DNA of 64,000 bases from Polynucleobacter necessarius (GTDB lineage: Bacteria > Pseudomonadota > Gammaproteobacteria > Burkholderiales > Burkholderiaceae): the NCBI RefSeq assembly GCF_900095175.1, contig NZ_LT606946.1, positions 1,094,058 through 1,158,057 of the forward strand, in the 5' to 3' direction. Each line of letters begins with the position of its first letter. Position 1 is the first letter of the stretch. The position numbers and the translations under genes are program-made. The notes under the pieces were generated by a model, which made no database searches, was not told where the DNA came from, and was given only the letters and a program-made list of their open reading frames with translations. Positions 28,222 to 39,828 of this stretch are shown here, piece by piece.

Positions 28222-30120
28222 TTATACATGCTGGAGAGCTTTGGCTATTTTATTGCGTGCTACCGAGGCCTTTGGAATGCCTGACATTTCAAACCACTTA
28301 TGAGCATCTTGCTCAAAGCCCACGCCATGCATAAAGTTGTAAATTGCCTTTTTGAGACCAACACCAAGAAGATCGTGATCGACTCCAGTGGGGTCGATAA
28401 AGGCAACATCATTCTTAGCAAAGCTAATGGGGGGGGTAATGGAATAAGTTCAATTCCATAGGCTGCTGGGTCAAGCCCCACAGGAGAGTGCACCGTACAA
28501 GTAAATCGATGGAAGAAGCCACTCTGGATGCAGCCATTTTCAAAAAGCTGACGAACGTATTCCAGTGAGTCAACTGACTCTTGGACGGTTTGTGTTGGGA
28601 AACCATACATGAGATAAGCATGCACTAGAATTCCAGCGTCTGAGAAGCCTTTGGTGACTTAGGCAACCTGCTCGACTGAAACACCTTTTTTCATCAGCTC
28701 GAGAAGTCTGTCGGAGGCAACCTCAAGACCGCCGGACATAGCAATGCACCCGCTTTGCGCCAACAACTCACATAATTCAGACGTAAAGGTCTTTTCGAAG
28801 CGGATATTGCCCCACCAGGAGATCACCACCTTGCGACGTATCAATTCCTCAGCAAGGGCTTTCAGAACCTTAGGTGGCGCCGCCTCATCTACAAAATGAA
28901 ATCCCGTCTGACCAGTCTCTGCAACGATAGCTTCAATGCGATCAACTAAAAGGCTTGCAGAAGCAGTTTCATAACGAGAGATGTAATCCAGGCCCACATC
29001 ACAAAAGCTACATTTTTTCCAATAGCAACCATGGGCAACGGTAAGCTTATTCCAGCGACCATCACTCCATAGGCGATGCATGGGGTTGAACATATCCAGT
29101 AAAGATAAATAAGAATTGAGCGGCAAGCCATCCCAAGTAGCAGTTCCGACATCCTCAAAAGGAATATCTGGCTCCTGCCAATTGATATAGCGAACCTCGT
29201 GACCAGCAGTTCGGATAAACGTACGCACGAGTCTTTCAGCTGAACGTTTGCCATTCAAATGCTCAATCAGGGCAAGTAATGGTCTCTCACCCGAGTCAAG
29301 AGTGATGAAATCAACAAAATCAAATATACGTGGATCGGTCAGCTCACGTAACTCAGTATTGACGTAACCGCCGCCCAGACCAATATTGATATCAGGGTAA
29401 TGCTGTTTGATGGTTTGGGCGATTCTTAATGCGGCGTACATTGCCCCAGGGAATGGTACCGAGAGCAATACCAAGCCAGGTTGATGCTTTTCGATCGAGG
29501 ACTTTGTTAAATATTGCAAATGCAAATCCATCAATGTTGGGCTTGCCGCTAGAGCATCTGCTAATGGCGTAAACGTGGGCTGACTACCCGCCAAAGATTC
29601 CGCATAGCGAACAAACTCAAAGCGCTCATCTACCGCATCACGCAGGACATCGGATAAATCATTGAGGTAAAGAGTGGCTAGATGACGCGCCCGATCTTGA
29701 GAACCCAGTGCACCAAATGCCCACACCAAAGAATCCCCGCCCTCTTCTTCATCATAAGCATCTAGGGATGCAAATCGGGGGCCCTCAGGCAGAAGAGCAC
29801 GGCCGTTGATGCGATGGGCTAGAGTGCTGTCACGCCCTTGCAAAAATGCAATCGCTAGAGAAATAGTGCTTTGATAATCCGCAAAGTAATCCAGGAAGAA
29901 GTTGACGCTCGCACTACGCTTTTCTTCAGGAAGCTGTAATGCTTGCCCTTTAATTTCTTGCAAACCAGATGAAGTAAAAAAACCCAGGACCAAGGCTAAT
30001 GCTAAGTCCTCTTGAACTGCATCGAAACCTCGTGAGCGCAGAAAGCCAGTGAGATAGGCTGGTTGATGGGTACGGCGTATTAAGCTGCGTCATCGGCGGA
30101 ATGAGACTGAGGATCTTCAT
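28222..30120 (-). pseudogene. B12-binding-type radical SAM protein, three lesions
   Basis: Remains of a roughly 630-residue radical SAM protein with an N-terminal cobalamin-binding-like region ('PYPSTAYLTGFLRSRGFDAVQEDL', 'GLGGGYVNTELREL'). The cluster motif is CYWKKCSFC (CX4CX2C) in 'VAHGCYWKKCSFCDVGLDY'. Lesions: a frame change near 30058-30066 shortly after the start; a TAA at 28659-28661 following 'VSVEQVA'; and a C8 run (complement of 28429-28436) that shifts the frame again. The proper ending 'GIPKASVARNKIAKALQHV' reaches 28222. The start overlaps the stop of the DUF455 gene (ATGA), so the two formed a coupled pair. The substrate is unknown. Confidence 0.85.
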
Positions 30121-30943
30121 GCCGCCTGGGTCCGTTTCTCGCCAAGGGATTCCAGTAACTCCAACTCCTCAGAAGTAAAGCCAGCTTGCTCACGCGCATC
30201 AAAATTAAATGGCCCCCTCAAAGTGGGTGCGCGATATTTCTCGGCCAACTCTCGATAAGTTGCAATTGGGGATAAGTTGTCATTGGCACACAAGAAGTTA
30301 AACCAGCGATTGCCAACAAGCACATGCCCAATCTCATCATGGAGAATGATTTTCAGGATTTCTACAGCACGCTCATCTTTTATTTGTTTAAACCGATCCC
30401 GAATCTCTGGAACCGCATCAAGACCTCTTGCCTCCATTGTTCTGGGAACCAAGGCCATCCGCGCAATCACTGAATCTGATGTTCTTTCAACCATCTCCCA
30501 CAAACTATTGTGAGCTGGGAAATCCCCATAACTAAATCCAAAAGACCGTAAATGGACATCAATCAAACCAAAATGGTAGGCCTCTTCTTTTGCGACCCTA
30601 AGCCAATCTTCGTAATAAGCCCCTGAGGCATATTTGGAAATCTCCAAATAGCATCTAAGGCTAAATTCATGGCATTAAATTCAATATGCGCCAAGGAATG
30701 CCAAAGAATGGCTCTGCCTTCAACTGTATCCATTTTTCTTTTAGGAACAAACTTAGGTGCAACTAAATCAGGCTTGGTAGGTCGTCCAGGAAGTTCAATC
30801 TCTTGACTATCCAAGATGCTGGAAGGGTTTATAGAAATGCGTCTGGCCTCATGCTCAGCAAACAAATTAGCTAACTGACTAACCTTAGACTGCACATCGG
30901 TATTTGCCAGTATTGCGAGGGCAGATTCCCGTAACTCAAGCAT
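30117..30943 (-). pseudogene. DUF455 ferritin-like protein, frameshifted
   Basis: Ferritin-like helical protein of the DUF455 family, with a probable di-iron site from 'LAHIEFNAMNLALDAIWRF', 'AKEEAYHF' and 'LHDEIGHVLVGNRWFN' (Glu and His ligands). The N-terminal part in one frame ends 'RFPNMPQ'; from 'YYEDWLRVAKEE' onward the other frame is used. The shift sits at a G4 run (complement of 30620-30623). The start ATG 30943 gives 'MLELRESALAIL'. Related proteins are sometimes compared to the tRNA hydroxylase MiaE, but the role is unknown. It overlaps the radical SAM gene, which is dead as well. Confidence 0.82.
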
Positions 30944-30972
30944 AGGTATGGGCAAAGGCAAGCTTAAGTCGC

Positions 30973-32580
30973 CTATTCCCACTCAATAGTTGCCGGAGGT
31001 TTTCCGCTAATGTCGTAGACCACGCGATTGATGCCGCGCACTTCGTTAATAATGCGATTAGATGCCTTGCCTAGCAAATCATGAGGCAAGTGAGCCCAGT
31101 GTGCCGTCATAAAGTCTTGTGTTTGCACTGCTCTGAGCGCAACAACGTATTCATAGGTTCTGCCATCACCCATAACGCCAACAGATTTCACTGGCAAGAA
31201 CACCGCAAAGGCTTGACTAGTGAGGTCATACCAAGATTTTTGGCTTGCTTCATCAATCGTATTACGCAGCTCTTCAATAAAGATCGCATCTGCACGCTGC
31301 AAGAGGCTAGCAAACTCTGCTTTGACTTCACCTAAGATACGCACGCCAAGACCAGGCCCAGGAAATGGATGGCGATACACCATCTCACGTGGCAGCCCTA
31401 ATGCAACGCCGAGTTCACGCACTTCATCTTTAAATAGCTCACGCAATGGCTCAAGCAGCTTGAGGTGCATATCTTCAGGCAGACCACCCACATTGTGATG
31501 ACTCTTAATCGTATGCGCGCCCTTCTTACCTTTACCAGCAGACTCAATCATGTCTGGATAAATAGTTCCCTGAGCAAGCCACTTGGCATTTTGAATCTTG
31601 CCAGACTCAGTTTGAAAGATCTCAACGAATTCTTTACCAATAATTTTGCGCTTAGCTTCTGGATCCGAAACCCCGGCAAGCTCAAACATAAATTTATCTT
31701 TAGCATCTACTCGAATCACTTTGACGCCGAGATTACGAGCAAACATTTCCATCACCATGTCGCCTTCGTTTAAGCGAAGCAAACCATGATCAACAAATAC
31801 GCAGGTGAGTTGCTCACCAATCGCACGATGGATTAATGCAGCCGCTACGCTAGAGTCGACGCCACCAGATAAGCCAAGAATAACTTCTTCATCACCAACT
31901 TGTTTGCGAATATGCTCAACTGCTTCGCTAATGTAGTCACCCATCACCCAATCTGGTTTACACTGACAGATCTCATGGACAAAGCGACTCAAAATAGCCT
32001 CGCCTTGTAAGGTGTGAGTTACTTCTGGATGGAACTGGAATGCATAGAAACGGCGCTCTTCATCAGCCATGCCCGCAATCGGACAAGACTCTGTTGAAGC
32101 CATTAACTTAAATGCTGGTGGCATGGTCGTTACTGAATCGCCGTGGCTCATCCACACTTTGAGAATGCCGTGGCCTTCACTAGTGGAAAAGTCTTGTATG
32201 CCTTTAAGTAAATTGGTGTGCCCATGGGCACGCACTTCGGAGTAACCAAACTCGCGTGCCTTACCTAAAGACTCGGCAGAAGCAACTGCACCACCAAGTT
32301 GGGTTGCCATAGTTTGCATGCCATAGCAAATACCAAGAACAGGAACGCCTAATTCAAAAACGATTTGTGGTGCCCGAGGACTTCCGTCTTCAGTAACAGA
32401 GCTTGGCCCACCTGAAAGAATGATTCCTTTACCACCCTGCTCTTGAATGAACTGACGAATAAATTCTGGATCACAATCGTAGGGATGGATTTCAGAATAG
32501 ACACGCGCATCACGCACGCGCCTGGCAATTAATTGGGTGACTTGTGAACCAAAGTCGAGAATCAGTATTTTGTCGTGCAC
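30973..32580 (-). CDS. guaA: GMP synthase (glutamine-hydrolysing)
   Basis: 535-residue enzyme converting XMP to GMP with ATP and glutamine. The N-terminal class I amidotransferase has catalytic Cys85 in 'GICYGMQ', with His184 and Glu186 in 'FQFHPEV'. The ATP-pyrophosphatase domain follows with P-loop SGGVDSS at 238-244, and a dimerisation domain ends '[14 protein letters not shown]', the usual C-terminus. Intact. guaB lies 36 bases upstream in the same direction, so guaBA is an operon. Confidence 0.96.
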   Translation of the reverse strand: MHDKILILDFGSQVTQLIARRVRDARVYSEIHPYDCDPEFIRQFIQEQGGKGIILSGGPSSVTEDGSPRAPQIVFELGVPVLGICYGMQTMATQLGGAVASAESLGKAREFGYSEVRAHGHTNLLKGIQDFSTSEGHGILKVWMSHGDSVTTMPPAFKLMASTESCPIAGMADEERRFYAFQFHPEVTHTLQGEAILSRFVHEICQCKPDWVMGDYISEAVEHIRKQVGDEEVILGLSGGVDSSVAAALIHRAIGEQLTCVFVDHGLLRLNEGDMVMEMFARNLGVKVIRVDAKDKFMFELAGVSDPEAKRKIIGKEFVEIFQTESGKIQNAKWLAQGTIYPDMIESAGKGKKGAHTIKSHHNVGGLPEDMHLKLLEPLRELFKDEVRELGVALGLPREMVYRHPFPGPGLGVRILGEVKAEFASLLQRADAIFIEELRNTIDEASQKSWYDLTSQAFAVFLPVKSVGVMGDGRTYEYVVALRAVQTQDFMTAHWAHLPHDLLGKASNRIINEVRGINRVVYDISGKPPATIEWE

Positions 32581-32616
32581 GAAAGGATCACCTTAAATTC
32601 AGCCTGCTTTTACTTC

Positions 32617-34092
<1,476 letters not shown>

Positions 34093-34109
34093 CTAGTCGC
34101 AAAAAAAGA

Positions 34110-34445
34110 TTATAGCCTCCTAGCCTTTCTTTTAGCTGCGGCAGCTTGGAATTTGGCATTCTGGTTCTGGTTAGCCTTTTTACGGCGGACAGCCTTAGGG
34201 TCGACCAGAAGAGGTGAATACAGCTCAAGACGATCGCTGTCATAAATAGGGCTATCCCAGTCCTTGCGCTTGCCAAAGACACCAAAACAGCCTTTTCTAG
34301 CTAAGACAGGATCATCAGAGCCTTGAGCGATTCCGGCTTTCACTAAGGCTAGGCCCACTGTGGGAGCCTCTGGGGGCGATAAATGAAGTGTGAAGGGCTT
34401 TAATTTGGGTTCACCTAGGCGCGCATCGCAAATCAAAATTTCCAT
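34110..34445 (-). CDS. rnfH: RnfH-family ubiquitin-like protein
   Basis: 111-residue protein of the RnfH/UPF0125 family (beta-grasp fold), commonly the gene after ratA. The ATG at 34445 was chosen because it begins just four bases after the ratA stop; 'GVFGKRKDWDSPIYDSDRLE' and 'LLVDPKAVRRKKANQ' are the conserved blocks. The tail is rich in Lys, Arg and Ala, as usual. The role is unclear despite the name, since no rnf operon is nearby. Confidence 0.85.
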   Translation of the reverse strand: MEILICDARLGEPKLKPFTLHLSPPEAPTVGLALVKAGIAQGSDDPVLARKGCFGVFGKRKDWDSPIYDSDRLELYSPLLVDPKAVRRKKANQNQNAKFQAAAAKRKARRL

Positions 34446-34449
34446 AGAC

Positions 34450-34884
34450 TTACTTACTATCAAGGTCTTCAGCCCGCTTGACGAAGCAATCCACAAAGGT
34501 ACCGGCTATATGGCCAAACACATGTCCAATGATCTTATCGAGGATGACGCTCTTAAACTCCCAATGGAGCTTGAATTCCACCTTACAGGCATCCTCCTTG
34601 AGGGGAATAAAGTTCCATTGCCCAGAAAAATGCTTGAATGGGCCATCTACAAAGACCATATCGATGGTTTCAGGACGGTGATTGATGTTTCGAGTATGAA
34701 AGTATTGATCAATACCCTTAAAGTGAATATTGATTTTGGCATCCAAAACAGTCTCGGTTTGCTCAAAAATTTCCACGCCGCCGCACCAGGGTAAGAACTC
34801 TGGGTAGCGTGCAACGTCAGTTACCAAGCCATACATGCGGTCGACTGATTGGCCAATTAAAACGGTCTTGTAGACGTCTGCCAT
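34450..34884 (-). CDS. ratA: RatA/CoQ-binding START-domain protein
   Basis: 144-residue START-like protein. E. coli RatA was described as inhibiting 70S ribosome association; eukaryotic Coq10 relatives bind ubiquinone. 'VTDVARYPEFLPWCGGVEI' and 'GPFKHFSGQWNFIPL' are the recognisable blocks. It diverges from smpB with 26 bases between starts, an arrangement conserved through proteobacteria. Intact. Confidence 0.87.
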   Translation of the reverse strand: MADVYKTVLIGQSVDRMYGLVTDVARYPEFLPWCGGVEIFEQTETVLDAKINIHFKGIDQYFHTRNINHRPETIDMVFVDGPFKHFSGQWNFIPLKEDACKVEFKLHWEFKSVILDKIIGHVFGHIAGTFVDCFVKRAEDLDSK

Positions 34885-34910
34885 AATCGATCTTGAGAAG
34901 CTAAATAAAC

Positions 34911-35363
34911 ATGAGTATCGTCGATAACAAAAAAGCCTTCTTCGATTATTTTATCGAGGAACGGTTCGAGGCAGGACTGGTTCTGAAAGGCTGGGAAGTA
35001 AAAGCCATCCGCGCCGGTCGAGTCCACATTAAAGAAGCGTATGTTGTCATCCGTCGGGCGGAGCTATTCCTGATCGGCTGTCACATCACCCCCCTGCTAT
35101 CAGCCTCTACTCACATCGTTCCTGACAGTACCCGCACCCGAAAACTCTTGCTCAATGCCATTGAGATTAAAAAGCTTATCGGTAAAGTGGAGCAAAAGGG
35201 CTACACCCTCGTCCCACTAAATCTGCATTTCTCCAAAGGAAATGTAAAGTGTGAAATCGGGCTGGCTCGAGGCAAGAAACAGCACGACAAACGCGCAGCA
35301 ACTAAAGAGCGTGAATGGGAAGTCCAAAAAGGGCGAATTGCCAGAGGCGACCTCAACGCCTAA
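34911..35363 (+). CDS. smpB: SsrA-binding protein SmpB
   Basis: 150-residue tmRNA-binding protein needed for trans-translation rescue of stalled ribosomes. It has the typical start '[22 protein letters not shown]', '[18 protein letters not shown]' and a basic tail with '[15 protein letters not shown]'. Intact. The ssrA gene is not in the window. The 108 bases that follow separate it from the Anbu locus. Confidence 0.94.
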   Translation: MSIVDNKKAFFDYFIEERFEAGLVLKGWEVKAIRAGRVHIKEAYVVIRRAELFLIGCHITPLLSASTHIVPDSTRTRKLLLNAIEIKKLIGKVEQKGYTLVPLNLHFSKGNVKCEIGLARGKKQHDKRAATKEREWEVQKGRIARGDLNA

Positions 35364-35471
35364 GACCTGGAGTAGGCTTCTTATCCATTAATGCACCAAT
35401 AAAGTGCATAGAGCACCAAACTACCACATTCCCACCATAGCAGTTAACCCCGAAGGCATTAGTTTGTAACT

Positions 35472-36654
35472 ATGAAATTGCCTTTTGACGAAATGCTCGA
35501 CGCCAGCGGAAAAGCGCTCAATCGGTTTATTTATGACGTCTATCACGAAGAAGAAATTATCAAAGCGGGGATCATTCCAGCCGAGCAAATTTATAACAAC
35601 GCGCAATATCGTCCGGAGATGCGTAACGTTAGTGTGCCGCGAGATATCTACGCCCAGATCGCTGGAATCGATATCGTGCGCGCTGGCGAAGGCGAGTTCT
35701 ACGTTCTAGAAGATAACTTACGCGTTCCATCCGGCGTCTCTTATATGGTTGAAGACCGCAAGATGATGATGCGCCTCTTCCCTGATCTGTTTCAGAAATA
35801 TCGAGTTGCGCCCGTCGAGCACTACCCCGATTTTCTACTGGAGTGTCTGAAGTCCGTTAAACCGGATGATGTCAAAAAAACCCAATGTCGTAGCACTTAC
35901 ACCAGGCATGTATAACTCTGCCTATTTTGAGCATAGCTACCTTGCCCAGCAAATGGGCGTTGAGTTGGTTGAAGGCAAAGATTTATTTGTGAAGAACGAG
36001 CAAGTGTTTATGCGCACTACTCAAGGCCCCGAGCGTGTGGATGTGATTTATCGCCGCGTTGATGATGATTTCTTAGATCCGCTCGCATTCCGCTCCGATT
36101 CCACATTGGGAGTTGCTGGATTACTCTCTGCACATCGCACAGGCAATGTGACATTGGCCAATGCGATTGGTACTGGCATTGCCGATGACAAGTCCATCTA
36201 CCCTTATGTACCAGACATGATTGAGTTCTATTTGGGTGAGAAACCGATTCTGAATAATGTACCGACCTTCCAATGTCGTAAGCCAGATGATCTCGCCTAC
36301 ACCTTAGCCAATTTGGACAAGCTGGTAGTAAAGCTAACGCACGGTGCTGGCGGCTATGGCATGTTGGTTGGACCAGCATCCTCCAAAGCAGAGATAGAAG
36401 AGTTCCGCGGTCATCTGATTGCCAATCCAGATAGATATATTGCCCAACCAACACTCGCACTCTCTACGTGCCCAACCTTTGTTGAGTCTGGCGTTGCACC
36501 CCGCCATATTGATTTACGACCATTTGTTTTATCCGGGAAAACAATCAAGATGGTTCCGGGCAGCCCTACTCGCGTTGCGCTCAAAGAAGGTTCTTTAGTC
36601 GTGAACTCCTCGCAGGGTGGCGGCACTAAAGACACCTGGGTTCTAGAAGAATAA
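35472..36654 (+). pseudogene. Circularly permuted ATP-grasp protein of Anbu locus, deletion plus frameshift
   Basis: Circularly permuted type-2 ATP-grasp protein, a presumed peptide ligase in Anbu loci. Two lesions. The N-terminal 'MKLPFDEMLDASGK' joins directly at about 35513 to 'ALNRFIYDVYHEEEI', a segment that in relatives lies roughly 80-100 residues further on, so an in-frame deletion is inferred. Then an A7 run at 35874-35880 has one A too many, and the frame continues from '[20 protein letters not shown]' to 36654. ATP-grasp landmarks '[18 protein letters not shown]' and '[12 protein letters not shown]' are in the second frame. It is the first gene of the locus; the alpha-E gene starts 15 bases after it. 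Confidence 0.85.
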
Positions 36655-36669
36655 AAGGGATAAGTAACT

Positions 36670-37676
36670 ATGTTGAGTCGTACCGCTGATTGCCTTTACT
36701 GGATGGCCCGCTACACAGAACGCGCAGAAAATACTGCTCGCATGTTGGACGTGAATCACCAAACCTCCCTACTCCCGCAGCCTGCAGAATTTTTAGAACA
36801 AAGCTGGAAGAAGTTACTCACCATCTCGAAGCTCGAAGAATCGTTCTTGATGAAATACGATGTAGTCACTCGTGAGAATGTCTTAGATTTCATGATCTAT
36901 GAAACTAGCAATCCTTCCAGCATCGTGTCTTGCTTGTTTGCTGCTCGTGAGAATGCTCGCGTTATACGAGGCAAGATTACCTCTGAAGCATGGGAAACTC
37001 AAAACACGACTTGGTTAGAGTTGCAACGCATTCTTGAGGCCCGCAATCAAGCTGACCCCAACAGATTACTAGAATGGGTAAAGCATCGTTGCCATCTATT
37101 TAGAGGCGTTATGCATGGCACCATGCTCAAGAATGAAGCCTTCTACTTTATGAATGTTGGTACACTACTAGAAAGGGCTGATAACACCGCACGTATTTTA
37201 GAAACTAAATATGAAGGTCAAGCAGTGCTTAAGGGATTGCGATCCAATAAAAAAATAAGTCAGTTGACGGTGATGTCTCTGAAGTGATTGATGGGGCCGA
37301 TGGCAACTTCTTTGATTTTTATCACTGGGCCGCTCTACTTCGCTCAGTTTCTGCTTTTGAGATCTATCGTCAAATCTACTCTGATCAAGTGACTCCCAAG
37401 CAAGGAGCTCAACTCTTGATTTTTAATAAGCAGATGCCACGCTCATTAGTGTGCTGCGTCAATGAGCTTATTCCTCTGATTGCAGAGATGAAGAACCAGC
37501 AATCCAAAGAAATTGAACGCCTCCTGGGTAAGCTCAAGGCAAGCCTGGACTACTCCGATATTGATGAGGTCTTCTCGCAGGGCTTAGAGGAGTTTATTGA
37601 AGAATTCTTAGAGCGCATTAATCATATTGCTGATGAATTCAGTAATGCATACCTTATTCCATTAGCTGTAGCTTAA
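36670..37676 (+). pseudogene. Alpha-E domain protein of Anbu locus, poly-A frameshift
   Basis: Alpha-helical 'alpha-E' (DUF403) protein that accompanies the permuted ATP-grasp protein. It starts 'MLSRTADCLYWMARYTERAE', diagnostic of the family. At the A7 run 37249-37255 one base is missing. The first frame ends at 37287, and 'DGADGNFFDFYHWAALLRSV' onward uses the other frame to 37676. With the frame restored it would have about 335 residues, normal length. The role is unknown; it is thought to work with the ATP-grasp and transglutaminase proteins in peptide synthesis or modification. Confidence 0.86.
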
Positions 37677-37684
37677 AGATCGCC

Positions 37685-38481
37685 ATGCACCTGAAGATTC
37701 GTCACCGCACAGAATACCGCTATGAAACACCGGTCCGCTACTCTATTCAAGAGCTGCGACTCACGCCACCCGATGTAGCCAGCCAAACAATTGATAAGTG
37801 GAAAGTCAGCACCCCCATTAAGGCAAGCACTTCGCTGGATGCTTTTGGAAACTTGTACAGTGTTTTTGTGCAAGAGAATGCATACACCTCCATGATGATT
37901 GAGGCTGAAGGCGAAGTGCATACGCAAGATGCTTTTGAATTTACGGACGAAGCGAAAGCTGTCTCTCCTTACCACCTACTTCAACAAACAAATTTGACTG
38001 AGCCTACAGCAGAGATGCTGGAGTATTTTGCAGCCTCCCTTCCCAAGAAAAACTCAATTGATCAGGTTTTAGCCTTAGCCGCCTCAGTACAAGAGTCTAT
38101 TCTGTACTCACCAGGGCAAACTAATTTTGCAACCACTGCTGCGCAATCCTTTGCCATGAATCCGGGGTTTGCCAAGATCATGCGCACATCATGCTAGGTC
38201 TGTGTCGTGCCTCAGGCATTCCGGCACGTTATGTCAGCGGCTATTTCTTTACCAAAGATGCACCTAACCTCGCAAGCCATGCTTGGATTGATTTCTGCAC
38301 CGACATTGATAAAGGCCTATGGACCAGTATTGATATCACCAATGCCTGCTTTACCGATGCACGTCATGTTCGCCTAGCGATTGGCAGGGACTACTACTCG
38401 GCAGCACCTGTCAAAGGAGTTCGCTCTGGCGGAGGTGGCGAAGAGTTAAGCGCCAGCATCTCGATTACCCAAGCCAAGTAA
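37685..38481 (+). pseudogene. Transglutaminase-like protein of Anbu locus, frameshift at active site
   Basis: Transglutaminase-like cysteine-protease fold protein, about 265 residues if repaired. The N-terminal beta domain starts 'MHLKIRHRTEYRYETPVRYS'. In the G run 38164-38167 one G is missing: the family sequence 'PGVCQDHAH', containing the catalytic Cys, is lost exactly there. The second frame contains 'GLCRASGIPARYVSGYF' and the catalytic His and Asp ('SHAWIDF'), ending at 38481. An active enzyme therefore cannot be made without frame correction. Anbu follows 36 bases downstream. Confidence 0.86.
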
Positions 38482-38517
38482 GAGATAATCCAGAGAAATA
38501 ATTAAAGGGGTTGCAGG

Positions 38518-39402
38518 ATGACGCATTGCGTTGGGCTTTGCCTAAAGGATGGCTTGGTGTTTTTGTCAGATACCCGCACTAATGCGGGCGTTGATCAGAT
38601 CGGCACCTTTAGAAAGATGTCTTTATTCCAGAAGGATAAAGATCGCTTTTTCACCCTCATGAGCGCTGGCAATCTTGCAATAACTCAGGCTGTGAAAGAA
38701 ATCCTATTACAAGGCCAACTTCTGAATGGGAAGAATCTGTGGAATGTAGAGAGCACTCACGATGCAGCCGTTGTCATTGGGGATGCCATCAAGCAGGTTT
38801 ACGACCGGGATCACAAAGCACTGGAAAAAGCAGGTATTGATTTCAATTGCAATCTGATCTTTGGTGAACAGATTAAGGGTGAGCGTCCACGACTTTTTAA
38901 CATCTATTCAGCCGGCAACTTTATTGAGGCTACACCTGAAACTTGTTACTTCCAGATTGGTGAGTCTAAATATGGCAAGCCAATCTTAGACAGGGTCATT
39001 AGCTTTGATACTCCACTCAATCTAGCGACCAAGTGCGCCCTCATCTCAATGGATTCGACACTCAACAGTAATATCTCTGTTGGCCTGCCGCTAGACCTCA
39101 TGGTTTACGAAAAGAACTCATTGCAAGTTAGCAAGCTGGTTACGATGGACGAATCCAACCCCTACTTCCAGATGATTCATCAATTGTGGGGCGAGAAATT
39201 ACGCGCTGCATTTAACTCTATTGCAGAGCCCAGCTGGTCAGGAGCAACCCCCTCCCGCTCGATTGCATCTCCTGCCAAGAAGATGGGTGCAGTACCGATT
39301 CATCGAGCCGCTAAAAAAATTCCAATTAAAGCCAAGAAAGAATCTTCTAAACCCATCAGCAAGAATCCAAAAGCTATATCAAAGACCCGAAGTAGAGTCT
39401 AA
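38518..39402 (+). CDS. Anbu proteasome-like peptidase
   Basis: 294-residue Ntn-hydrolase of the Anbu (ancestral beta-subunit) family, related to HslV and proteasome beta subunits. Thr2 in 'MTHCVGLCL' becomes the N-terminal nucleophile once Met is removed. The supporting Asp18 ('FLSDTRTN') and Lys33 ('TFRKM') are in place. 'FNCNLIFGEQIKGERPRLF' and 'ESKYGKPILDRV' are typical blocks. A Lys/Ser/Pro-rich tail from about residue 240 extends beyond the catalytic domain. It reads intact although all three upstream partner genes are frameshifted. Known Anbu assemblies are open helical rings; the natural substrate is not established. Confidence 0.9.
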   Translation: MTHCVGLCLKDGLVFLSDTRTNAGVDQIGTFRKMSLFQKDKDRFFTLMSAGNLAITQAVKEILLQGQLLNGKNLWNVESTHDAAVVIGDAIKQVYDRDHKALEKAGIDFNCNLIFGEQIKGERPRLFNIYSAGNFIEATPETCYFQIGESKYGKPILDRVISFDTPLNLATKCALISMDSTLNSNISVGLPLDLMVYEKNSLQVSKLVTMDESNPYFQMIHQLWGEKLRAAFNSIAEPSWSGATPSRSIASPAKKMGAVPIHRAAKKIPIKAKKESSKPISKNPKAISKTRSRV

Positions 39403-39409
39403 TCAATCC

Positions 39410-39808
39410 TTAGCCGGGATAGATTTCGCTGATCTCAATTAAATTGAGATTGGGGCCGCGTACATAGACAGAATTGATTTTTGAAGTTGCGCCTGTTCTG
39501 ATAATGGGGCCCTCAATAATTGGCCATCCCCCTTTATTCAATTGTGAAATCACTGCTGTTAATGGACGGTCTGCGATAAAGCAAAGATCCTGGGATCCTG
39601 GTGTTGGAAAATTCGCTTTAGGCTCGAACTCTTTACCCTTGATATGCAAATTAATTTTCTGAGTGCCAAACTTAAATGCCTTATGCTCAACAGGTGGTGT
39701 TCCCCCAATAAAGGACTCTAACTTCATCCCCAGCACGCGAGTGTAGAAGTCAACGCATGCAGCTTCATTTGCTGTCGTTAATACCAAGTGGTCGAGATGA
39801 TCAATCAT
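39410..39808 (-). CDS. VOC/glyoxalase-fold protein
   Basis: 132-residue vicinal-oxygen-chelate fold protein. 'MIDHLDHLVLTTANEAACVD' and 'FYTRVLGMKLE' at the start and 'GPNLNLIEISEIYPG' at the end are standard. Likely metal ligands are His7 and a Glu near the C-terminus ('IEISE'). The substrate is unknown; relatives include glyoxalase I and ring-cleavage dioxygenases. It converges with Anbu (eight bases apart) and lies downstream of the HMG-CoA lyase gene, perhaps in its operon. Confidence 0.8.
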   Translation of the reverse strand: MIDHLDHLVLTTANEAACVDFYTRVLGMKLESFIGGTPPVEHKAFKFGTQKINLHIKGKEFEPKANFPTPGSQDLCFIADRPLTAVISQLNKGGWPIIEGPIIRTGATSKINSVYVRGPNLNLIEISEIYPG

Positions 39809-39828
39809 ATATCGTCCAATCTGATTTT

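Noticed and set aside
35391-35409. Hairpin ATGCAC...GTGCAT behind smpB as a terminator.
   Set aside because: Only six pairs and no T run after it on either strand.
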